From Paenibacillus sp. (lineage in GTDB: Bacteria; Bacillota; Bacilli; Paenibacillales; Paenibacillaceae): DNA of 64,000 bases. Where the stretch lies: the NCBI GenBank assembly GCA_023512345.1, contig JAILZT010000005.1, positions 248,001 to 312,000 on the forward strand. The letters are read 5' to 3'. Numbering within the stretch: position 1 is the first letter of the stretch; each line of letters begins with the position of its first letter. The position numbers and the translations under genes are program-made. The notes below the pieces were generated by a model. The model had not been told where the DNA came from. It did not search any database and was given only the letters and a program-made list of their open reading frames with translations. Of this stretch, positions 53,231 to 61,500 are shown in pieces.

Positions 53231-55096
53231 ATGCGATTGAAGAAACCTAGCACACTCAGTAAAAGATCCATACTTTTTTTCTCTCTAATAATGATTGCGA
53301 AAAGTTATTTTGCCTGGTATTACTTGTTCGAAGACGGACCCACCTGGAGTACATGGATCAAAGAAATTCCTTTTATATTATTAATCTTCTGCATGATTGA
53401 ATGGTTTGCCACGAAACGGAAAATTGCCATCTACATGCTTGTAAATCTACTTATTACCATATTATTCTTTTCCTTGATAGTTTACCATAACCACTTTGGA
53501 ATTATTGCTACTTCTCAGGTAATCGGTCAAGCCAAGCAAGTGGGAGCCGTCAAAAAGAGTATTTTTGCGGTTATGCACCCTCAATATATACTTATTTTTC
53601 TGGACATTATTATTATTAGCCTGATTATGCTCAGCCGGAAGAAAGCGCTGGCCTGGAAGAAATCCATGTCACGCCCTAGCAATCGGAAAGTGGTTGCTCC
53701 CTTGTTCTGTATATCCTTGGCAATATGTATGATGAATATCTTCCCGAATCAAGCAAGTATGAATGAAACCGTCCAAGCTGAGCAAATGGGCATCCTAAAT
53801 TATGAAGCTTTCGCCCTGCTTGCGGATCAAGAGGAAGAACAAATTGAACTCTCTAAAATTACACAGTCCGTGATTGATCAAACTAAAGGCATCCAATCTC
53901 AGTCCAACCCGATTTTATTTGGAAGCGCCAAAGAAAAGAATCTGATCATCATTCAAATGGAGTCCTTTCAGAACTTCTTAATCCACCTGTCGATTGATGG
54001 ACATGAAATTACACCGAATATGAATAAGCTTGCTGACAACAGTATCTATTTCCCCCGATTCTTCCAGCAGGTCGGGCAAGGCAACACCTCCGATGCTGAG
54101 TTTATCGTGAACACTTCCTTTTATGTTCCACCGGATGGTCCGGCTACGGAGATATACGCACCTAAAGAGCTTCCAAGCTTACCCAAACTGCTGCAGGAGC
54201 AAGGTTATACAACCGCCACTTTTCATACGAATCAAGTTGACTTCTGGAACCGTGGCGAGCTCTACAAGGCACTAGGATTTAACCAGTATTATGACAAATC
54301 CTTTTTCGGTGAAGACGACACCGTATTTTATGGAGCGTCCGATGAAGTACTGTATACGAAGACAGCTGCCGTACTGGATCAAATGAATGAGAGTAGCAAA
54401 CCCTTTTATTCACAGGTTATCTCGATGTCATCGCATAATCCGTTCTCAATCCCAGATAGCAAATACCAAATGCAACTACCGGAAAGATTCGAGGGAACTT
54501 TCATAGGTGATTACATTAGAGCCCAGAATTACGCTGATTATGCGCTTGGCCAATTCATTGAAGAACTCAAGCAGAACGGTGTATGGGATGACAGTTTAGT
54601 CGTATTGTACGGCGATCATCGCGGACTACCTATTTTCTCCATGAAAGATGAGGATAAATTCCTGATGGAGGAAATTCTGGGTCATGAATATAAAGAAAGC
54701 GATATGATCAATATTCCATTAATTATTGCCTCTCAGGGAGCTGCGTCTCCAAGTGTAAAGAATCAATTAGGCGGACAGGTTGATATTCTACCGACTGTTT
54801 CGAATTTATTAGGAATTTCCCTGGATAACCATATTCATTTTGGTCAGGATTTATTAAATCAGACAGCCTATAATTTGCTGCCACAGCGCTATTATTTGCC
54901 AACGGGATCATTTGTTAATAATGAAGAACTATTCTTATCCGGTAGCGGGTTCGAGGACGGCCAGCATTATATATTATCCGGTGACGGCAACAAACCTCTT
55001 CAATCTACAGAAGATGAATTCAATCGTGCGCTGCAGCTCCTTCACCTGTCCGACAGTTATGTCACACAATTACCGGATAGAGAAGTCATTGAATAA
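53231..55096 (+). CDS. Lipoteichoic acid synthase-like sulfatase (LtaS family)
   Basis: 621 residues: about five N-terminal transmembrane helices (to about 175), then an extracellular sulfatase-fold domain. Metal/catalytic residues are visible: Glu244 in IIQMES, the nucleophile Thr286 in GQGNTSDAEF, and YGDHRG near 460. Transfers glycerol-phosphate from phosphatidylglycerol to build teichoic-type polymer, or acts as an LTA primase/paralogue. The polar C-terminus is ordinary. A terminator follows. Confidence 0.92.
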   Translation: MRLKKPSTLSKRSILFFSLIMIAKSYFAWYYLFEDGPTWSTWIKEIPFILLIFCMIEWFATKRKIAIYMLVNLLITILFFSLIVYHNHFGIIATSQVIGQAKQVGAVKKSIFAVMHPQYILIFLDIIIISLIMLSRKKALAWKKSMSRPSNRKVVAPLFCISLAICMMNIFPNQASMNETVQAEQMGILNYEAFALLADQEEEQIELSKITQSVIDQTKGIQSQSNPILFGSAKEKNLIIIQMESFQNFLIHLSIDGHEITPNMNKLADNSIYFPRFFQQVGQGNTSDAEFIVNTSFYVPPDGPATEIYAPKELPSLPKLLQEQGYTTATFHTNQVDFWNRGELYKALGFNQYYDKSFFGEDDTVFYGASDEVLYTKTAAVLDQMNESSKPFYSQVISMSSHNPFSIPDSKYQMQLPERFEGTFIGDYIRAQNYADYALGQFIEELKQNGVWDDSLVVLYGDHRGLPIFSMKDEDKFLMEEILGHEYKESDMINIPLIIASQGAASPSVKNQLGGQVDILPTVSNLLGISLDNHIHFGQDLLNQTAYNLLPQRYYLPTGSFVNNEELFLSGSGFEDGQHYILSGDGNKPLQSTEDEFNRALQLLHLSDSYVTQLPDREVIE

Positions 55097-55141
55097 AACT
55101 AATATAAAGATTCCTATTGGAAAAACAGCATGATATAAATT

Positions 55142-55182
55142 CAGCCACCTCCACTTCGTAAATAGAAGGGGGGTGGCTGTTG
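55142..55182 (+). terminator. Terminator after LtaS-like gene
   Basis: CAGCCACC (55142-55149) pairs with GGTGGCTG (55172-55179), extended by CTCC/GGGG pairs, then TTGCTTT. Confidence 0.65.
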
Positions 55183-55260
55183 CTTTGTAAACTTATTTTA
55201 TACAAGCACCAATCTCGTGTTCTTATCATAAATAGGGTAGGAAAGAAGGGCGGGATTCAG

Positions 55261-56088
55261 GTGAATAACAATGACGTTTATGAAAAACAGGCTATCTTTC
55301 TGGCTGCGGTCTGCGGACAAACCTATTCCCAATTCACGAATACAGATGGTTCGTTCGTCGTTCCATTGAATTTTTCAATCAGTCATACGATTCGAGCGAA
55401 ATCGATTAGCAGTGCATGGGAACTCTTCGGATTCATAATCGAATCTCCACAAGAGATTATTATCGCTTTTCGAGGAACAAGTTCACCGACGGATTGGATC
55501 TCCGACATCATCGCCTCGCAAAAGAAGTTCAAATATATTAAGGAAGATTGTCTTACACATCGCGGCTTTACAGACATTTATTCTTCAGCCCGCAACGGAA
55601 TTTTCTCCGCACTAAACAAGCTCTCATCCAATAAAAAATTATACATTACTGGTCACAGTCTCGGTGCGGCGCTAGCAACATTATGTGCTCTTGATATTGC
55701 TGTTAACACTTCTTACAGCTCACCCAACCTTTTTACTTTTGGATCACCTCGGGTTGGCGACCCGGCTTTTGCAAAGGTTTTTTCTAGGTTTGTTCGGAAC
55801 AGCTACCGTATTGCAAATCCCTTTGACGTCGTAACACACGCTCCGCCCTTCATCTACATGCTTCCCAAGCGGGAAAAAAAGTACTATTACAGTCATGTTA
55901 AAACTCTCTGGTCGTTGTCTTTCCAGAATGGAGCTGTAGGCCTCAATCATGTTATAGCTAGCTATTTTGCAGAGCTCTCCCAGCTCCAACCGATATTCAC
56001 ACAAAAATTATGCTCAACGAACCCTGGTTTCTGTCCAATTCTTAATGTGAAACCAATTCAATCTACCCAAAAAAGAACAAAAGCCTAA
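55261..56088 (+). CDS. Class 3 (alpha/beta hydrolase) lipase
   Basis: 275 residues from GTG 55261; the upstream 27 codons of the frame have no ribosome binding site. Nucleophile elbow ITGHSLGAALATLCALD (about 128-144), IIAFRGTSSPTDWISDI oxyanion region, LFTFGSPRVGDPAF carrying the family aspartate region, and YSHV for the catalytic histidine. No signal peptide, so probably cytoplasmic, as in related Bacillales proteins. The stop lies within the terminator stem. Confidence 0.88.
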   Translation: MNNNDVYEKQAIFLAAVCGQTYSQFTNTDGSFVVPLNFSISHTIRAKSISSAWELFGFIIESPQEIIIAFRGTSSPTDWISDIIASQKKFKYIKEDCLTHRGFTDIYSSARNGIFSALNKLSSNKKLYITGHSLGAALATLCALDIAVNTSYSSPNLFTFGSPRVGDPAFAKVFSRFVRNSYRIANPFDVVTHAPPFIYMLPKREKKYYYSHVKTLWSLSFQNGAVGLNHVIASYFAELSQLQPIFTQKLCSTNPGFCPILNVKPIQSTQKRTKA

Positions 56089-56114
56089 GAAATATAGGCT
56101 TTTGTTCTTTTTAC
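56072..56114. terminator. Terminator shared by lipase and yjcZ copy 2
   Basis: AAAGAACAAAAGCCTA pairs with TAGGCTTTTGTTCTTT (56095-56110) perfectly, then TTA. Near-duplicate of 38937-38975. Confidence 0.85.
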
Positions 56115-56129
56115 ATCCTAGGTCATTTA

Positions 56130-56231
56130 TTAAACAAAGAAACCCGCAGATAAAATAATTACCAACAAAATATAAAGAACTAAAATGGCAGCCGTAGAAG
56201 TAAATCCGTGTCCAACTTCAGCACAACCCAT
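56130..56231 (-). CDS. YjcZ-family spore miniprotein, copy 2
   Basis: 33 residues, MGCAEVGHGFTSTAAI then the same helix ending SAGFFV, differing from copy 1 at only three positions. AAGGAGGGG lies 7 nt before the ATG. The upstream region repeats CTGAACGTATGGA, TATAACCTAA and GCATATSATG-like words seen at copy 1, so promoter, gene and terminator were duplicated as one unit. Confidence 0.85.
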   Translation of the reverse strand: MGCAEVGHGFTSTAAILVLYILLVIILSAGFFV

Positions 56232-56301
56232 TGATTTTCCCCTCCTTTTATCATCCTAAGACATCATATGCACCATCTATTCTGAACGTATGGATTATAA
56301 C

Positions 56302-56895
56302 CTAATTATTGAATTCACCGAACTTTGCTCTTTTAAGATCGGACCATTCCGATTTAATAATGCTAAAATACACATCATCTCGGCATTCACCTTTTGCATT
56401 CTCGTAATTACTCCTAAAGATTCCCTCCTGCTTGGCCCCTAGCTTTAGAACAGCCTTTTGTGACCTAATATTTTCAACATCTACACTAAATTGAACTCGA
56501 TTAAAGCCTATTTCCTCAAAAGCATACCGCAATAACTCATATTTTGTAGCCTTGTTTACGGACGTTCCTCTAAAGGTCTCACCATACCAAGTCCAACCTA
56601 TTTCGAGCCTTTTGTTGTGAAAAATTATGTTTCCAAAAGATGTTGACCCAGCTACTTGATTTGAAATCTTGTCAATAACTATAAAGGGATATGATAATTT
56701 CTCATTTCGGTTGGTAATGGTTCTCTCTATATAGTTCTTTAAATCATTACTATTAACGATGTGATGTCCGGTAAACTTTGTGATTTCGTCATCAAATATT
56801 ATCTTTCGGAGATCCTCTTCATAATTTTCACTGAAAGGAACTAACTTGATGTAATTATTTTCTAAGTAAATCTCCTCTTGAAAGAAATTGTTCAT
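56302..56895 (-). CDS. GNAT acetyltransferase (RimJ/RimL type)
   Basis: 197 residues from ATG 56895 (TAGGAGGG ribosome binding site; ten upstream codons rejected). GWTWYGETFRGTSVNKATKYELL is the acetyl-CoA segment; FNRVQFSVDVENIRSQKAVLKLGAKQEGIF is the conserved C-terminal strand-helix. Related Bacillales enzymes acetylate protein N-termini or antibiotics; substrate unknown. Confidence 0.9.
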   Translation of the reverse strand: MNNFFQEEIYLENNYIKLVPFSENYEEDLRKIIFDDEITKFTGHHIVNSNDLKNYIERTITNRNEKLSYPFIVIDKISNQVAGSTSFGNIIFHNKRLEIGWTWYGETFRGTSVNKATKYELLRYAFEEIGFNRVQFSVDVENIRSQKAVLKLGAKQEGIFRSNYENAKGECRDDVYFSIIKSEWSDLKRAKFGEFNN

Positions 56896-57001
56896 ATTTA
56901 TCACCCTCCTAGCAACCTTGAGCACTTAGTTACTTAAGGATATTTCAATATCTAATAACTATAAATGGAGTAATAGCATGATATCTTGCACTTAAGAACA
57001 T

Positions 57002-57034
57002 AAAAAAAAACGCCCCTCGCTTTACGAAGAACGT
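57002..57034 (-). terminator. Terminator after NmrA-type gene
   Basis: Minus-strand ACGTTCTTCG (57025-57034) pairs with CGAGGGGCGT (57010-57019) with three G-T pairs, then TTTTTTTTT. Confidence 0.75.
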
Positions 57035-57061
57035 TTTTCAAATTTCATTAACTCATTATAT

Positions 57062-57925
57062 TCAAGAGATTTCGTTAATGATTTGAGTCAAGGCCTCTTT
57101 GATGGGTGTAACTGGACGACCGAGCAATTTTTCCAGATCGTTGCTTTCAAGCTCCAAGGCGCCTTCACGAATACCTTTTTGGATCCCTACAAGAATAGGG
57201 ATAACGAAATCAGGTACACCAGCGCTTGTCATGATTTCAGCATATTGGACATCATCGACCTGATGCACAGGAATCTCTTTGCCTGATACCGATTCAATGG
57301 CAGAGACCAGTTCTTCTTGAGTCATCAGTTTACCGGAAAGCTCATAGACCGTATTTTCGTGTCCATTCCCCGCCAATACTGTTGCAGCTGCCTCCGCGTA
57401 TTCTTCACGCAGCGCCCATCCAGCCTTACCAGAACCAGCAGACGTTACCCATGGGTTACCTGCAAGGGCACCTTGAATTCCCCCAATCTCATTCTCCACG
57501 TACCAATTGTTACGTAAGAAGGAATAAGGAATTCCTGTATTGATAATAGCTTCTTCGGTGACACTGTGTACTTGGGCAAGGAATAGTGAACTCTCTCTTG
57601 CGTTCGTTGCACTGGTATATGCAATAAATCCAACTTGTGCTCGTTGAGCTGCTGCTACCGCATTTGTATGTTGTCGAATTCTTGTTTCAGTATCCCCATC
57701 TGCCGAGATGATCAATAACCGATCAATACCTGCAAAGGCAGTCTCCAAAGTTTCAGGAAGGTCAAAATCTCCATGTCGAACTTCTACTCCTTGAGCTTGC
57801 AGTCCTGCAGCTTTTTCTGGATTTCGGACACTAACCACCAGTTTACTTGCTGGTAAAGTTTTCAATAAGGATTCTACAACTTTAGTTCCCAATTTGCCTG
57901 TTGCACCTGTAACTAAGATTTTCAT
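57062..57925 (-). CDS. NmrA/QOR2-type NAD(P)-dependent oxidoreductase
   Basis: 287 residues from ATG 57925 (GGAGG ribosome binding site; 17 upstream codons rejected). Rossmann start MKILVTGATGKLGTKVVESL, VVSVRNPEKAAGLQAQGVEVRHGD, and FIAYTSATNARES in place of the classical SDR catalytic site. Resembles E. coli QorB (quinone reductase) and Bacillus YesF-like proteins. Lies 100 nt downstream of the Rrf2 regulator, with related operator-like words in front of both. Confidence 0.9.
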   Translation of the reverse strand: MKILVTGATGKLGTKVVESLLKTLPASKLVVSVRNPEKAAGLQAQGVEVRHGDFDLPETLETAFAGIDRLLIISADGDTETRIRQHTNAVAAAQRAQVGFIAYTSATNARESSLFLAQVHSVTEEAIINTGIPYSFLRNNWYVENEIGGIQGALAGNPWVTSAGSGKAGWALREEYAEAAATVLAGNGHENTVYELSGKLMTQEELVSAIESVSGKEIPVHQVDDVQYAEIMTSAGVPDFVIPILVGIQKGIREGALELESNDLEKLLGRPVTPIKEALTQIINEIS

Positions 57926-58025
57926 TTTTGTTAACCTCCAAGGAATGATTTGTTGTAATTTTTTTGTCATAACCATTTAAGTTACAACAAATTTATAAAA
58001 TAAAAGCTCTGTTACGAGCTCTCAT

Positions 58026-58439
58026 TTATTTGAATCTTGCTGTGATTTGACTTAAAGTTGTCTGAGCCAACCTGAGTTCCATAGCGGATTGAGCTTCGCT
58101 CAATTCGGATTGAAGAACCATTTCAATATTTCGTCCCACTGGGCATAGCACATTTGAATCTTCGTGAACACCAAATAATTGGTTATCTTCAATCAAATTA
58201 ACGGCACGATAAATATCGAGCAACGTAATCTCCTCAGGCGCTCTAAGTAAAAAAGCTCCTCCAACTCCTGGACGTACATCCACTAAACCAGCTTTTTTTA
58301 ACATACCCATAATTCTACGAATTACTACTGGGTTTGTATTTACACTACCTGCAATGTAATCACCTGTCACTTCGTTCGAACTAATCGCAATCAGGGAAAG
58401 GGTATGAACTGCCATAGAGAAGCGAGTGCTTATTTGCTT
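58026..58439 (-). CDS. Rrf2-family transcriptional regulator (YwnA-like)
   Basis: 137 residues from TTG 58439 (MKQISTRFSMAVHTLSLIA); the ATG at codon 9 is an alternative. Winged HTH: VTGDYIAGSVNTNPVVIRRIMGMLKKAGLV and the wing DVRPGVGGAFLLR. Only one cysteine is visible (VLCPVG), so it is not an Fe-S type such as IscR; more like thiol/quinone sensors YwnA and CymR. Probably represses itself and the downstream oxidoreductase. Confidence 0.92.
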   Translation of the reverse strand, partial: KQISTRFSMAVHTLSLIAISSNEVTGDYIAGSVNTNPVVIRRIMGMLKKAGLVDVRPGVGGAFLLRAPEEITLLDIYRAVNLIEDNQLFGVHEDSNVLCPVGRNIEMVLQSELSEAQSAMELRLAQTTLSQITARFK

Positions 58440-58454
58440 CAAGATTATCACCAC

Positions 58455-58493
58455 CGTTGTAACCATTATAGTTATAACCGAATCTTATGTCAA
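58455..58493 (-). promoter_or_regulatory. Consensus promoter and operator of the Rrf2 gene
   Basis: TTGACA (58488-58493), 17 bp, TATAAT (58465-58470). GGTTATAAC and GGTTACAAC flank the -10; GTTGTAAC, GGTTATGAC and ATTACAAC recur before the oxidoreductase gene at about 57950-57990, suggesting a shared operator. Confidence 0.75.
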
Positions 58494-58594
58494 CATTAAC
58501 TTGTAGACCAGCTCCATGAACACAACAAACTGAGTGGAGGATGTTGTCCTCAACCCAGTTGTCATTACCCAATATTAATGCGAAAAGAAAATGT

Positions 58595-61500
58595 TTAAAG
58601 CAATAATGCACGTGCATCACGCAGCAAGTAAGCAGCAGACTCGGCATCAATATGTTTGCCACTTTGTGCTTCTACTTCATGAATAAATGAATTCAAATTC
58701 ATTTCTACCTCTTGAATGAATGAAGGCAAATCATTTTGTTCCAATTTCATCTGCAAGCTGTTGGATACACCTGTATTATCTATCGATTGGTTAGCCGTAA
58801 AACGAGCCACCAACTGCTCTAGGCCCTCTATACTAGCAAATGTATTGAACGCCACCGTCTCACTTGTTATATTTCCAGCTAAGTCACTCACATTCACAAT
58901 AAATGTGTGTGTACCCAGTGGCAACTTGTACAACTGGATGGTCTCCCCAAGCTGGTATTGCGTACCCTCTAGAGTTACCTTTATCTTGCTATTGTCCACT
59001 CCTGACAGATTATCTTCTAAGGTTACGACAGGTACAATATCACTAGCATCACTGAAATTTCCATATACAATGCCGGTTACGGAGATCTGAGGTCCAATTG
59101 TATCTAGATTAATGTTGACCGTTTTCGCTGATTCTACATTTCCAGCAACATCCACACTCCAATAAACTAATGTATGCACACCATCTGTGCTCAAAGTAAC
59201 TGTATTACCTGTCTGCTGCACACCACCATTTAAAGTGAAGTAAGTTGAAGCTACTCCAGATTCTGTATCATTGGCTTGGAAATGAATAATACTGTCTTGA
59301 TTCACCCATCCCTGTGGCGCATCATCAGTCGTAACAGGAGGCGTCACATCTGCTGCTTCTGCATACAATCTTAATTCAGCCATATTCCCAAACCAGCTGT
59401 TTCCATTGTAAATGCGGACATAACGGTAGGGAACTTTAGAGTTAATACTTAAGGTCTGCCATTCCGCTGTAGATGCTGCTGGTGTGGAAATTGTAGTCCA
59501 CGTACTATTATCGTTGGAGCCTTGGACCACCGTTCCATTAATTCTGGTATAGTAATTATCTTGCCGTGCAAGTAAATCTACCCTAGAAAGTACAACTTGA
59601 TTGTCTACTTTAAAGTCAAAGGTAATGGATGCTCCACTTCCACTAGTCCCATTGCGAAAATCAGAAATCGAACCTAGGTTGCTATCAAATATATTATTTG
59701 CGTTTTGTAAGGTAACTGATGCAGTTCTTCCTGTAGAAGAATCAATTAAATTGGTAAGGCTAGTTATATTACTAATCAACCCTGTCACATCAGCAATAAA
59801 GAGTGTTGAGTTATCTGTTGTAGATGACTTTAAAGGTGCGTCAGATCCATCTGCCGTTTTGTAATTGATACTAAATTTTACTGTACCCACACTTACACTT
59901 TCATCCATAATCGCATGAGCTGTCCAGTTCATATTATCTACAGTGTTAACTATTGCATCTTGACCTTGTATTCTGACCTTTACAGTATTAATGGGCTCTA
60001 TAGATTGAAAGGATAATTTCACAGTGTTGCCTGTAACTATTCTTTTCCTCAAGCTCTGATCTGAGCTAATGGAAACTGAACTAAGTTTCGCTAGCACTTT
60101 TACATTACCATGCAATCTTAATTCAGCTATATTCCCATACCAGTTGCCTGCATTGTACATGCGGATATAACGGTAAGGGACGGTACTGTTAATACTTAAA
60201 GTCTGCCAATCCGTTGTAGATGCTGCTGCTGTAGAAATTGTAGTCCATGTACTATTATCATTAGAGCCTTGAACCACTGTACCATTAATTCTGTTATAGT
60301 AATTATCTTGCCTTGCTATTAACTCTACCTTCGAAAGTGTTGCCATATTGCCTTCTTTCATGTCAAAGGTGATGTATCCTCCATATCCACTGCCATTTAA
60401 GCGAAAATCAGTCACCGAACCTAAATTGTTATCAAATAATGCACTTGCCGTTGCCAAGAGATCTGCTTGGGTTCTTCCATTAGAATCGCTTAAAGTGGTC
60501 ATATTGAGCACATTACTTATCAAATCTGACTCATCAGCAATGAATAAGGTAGAGCCATCTGTTGTAAAAATCGTTTCTGATCCATCAATTCCAGATGCCG
60601 TTTTATAATGGATACTAAATTTCACTGTGCCTATTGGCACACTTCTATCCACAACCAGCTCCGCTGTCCAGTTAAGATTGTCATCAGACTTAATAATTGC
60701 ATTTTGACCCTGAATACTAACATTTACAGCATTAATTTTCTCTGTTGATTTGAAGGACAATTTTATTGTATTGCCCGGAACAATCCTGTTCTTCAGACTT
60801 TGATCTGAACTAATGGAAACCGACGTAATTTTATTTATCGTCTCATAACGCTCTCCAAAGATTCTAAATTCAGCCACTTCGAGCATGGTACTCGATGGCT
60901 CTATCATTTGCATTTTTAAAAAGCGGAATTGCTCATTCTCAAGTCCCTCTTCTACCTCAAGTCTTTGCATATCTTCATTAACTTTAGTTGTATCTGGTGT
61001 TAACCTGATCCAGGTCGTTCCATCATTGGAACCAAATAGGGTAACACCGCCTATTCGTTCAGGAAAGCTGGCCCTTACCTGAAGTTCAAAGGCATTAGCT
61101 GAAACTTTGAAGCTTGGACCGAAATCCATGGTGTGCGTCAAATTCTTGGCGGATGTATATACTGCAAAACTACCGGCATAATTATCCAAAAGATTGGGGA
61201 CTCCATTGCCAATGGTTGATGCAACAAACATATTGGCATAATTCATACTTCCGTCTTTCAACAATGGGGTCAATTCTTGAAGACTTTGAACCGCACTACT
61301 CAAGTCAGATAGCTGCTGATAGAAAACTTCATCAGACGCACTAGAGATTAGATTCATTGCGTCATCATACACTTGTTTATAACGATCAAGTGTTGATTGA
61401 ATATAAATTGTATTTGCATTATAGGGTGCTATTGCTGCGTCAATTGCTGATTGTCGATCGTTTGTAACTACAATTATGACATCCTTGGTTGAAACAGAGG

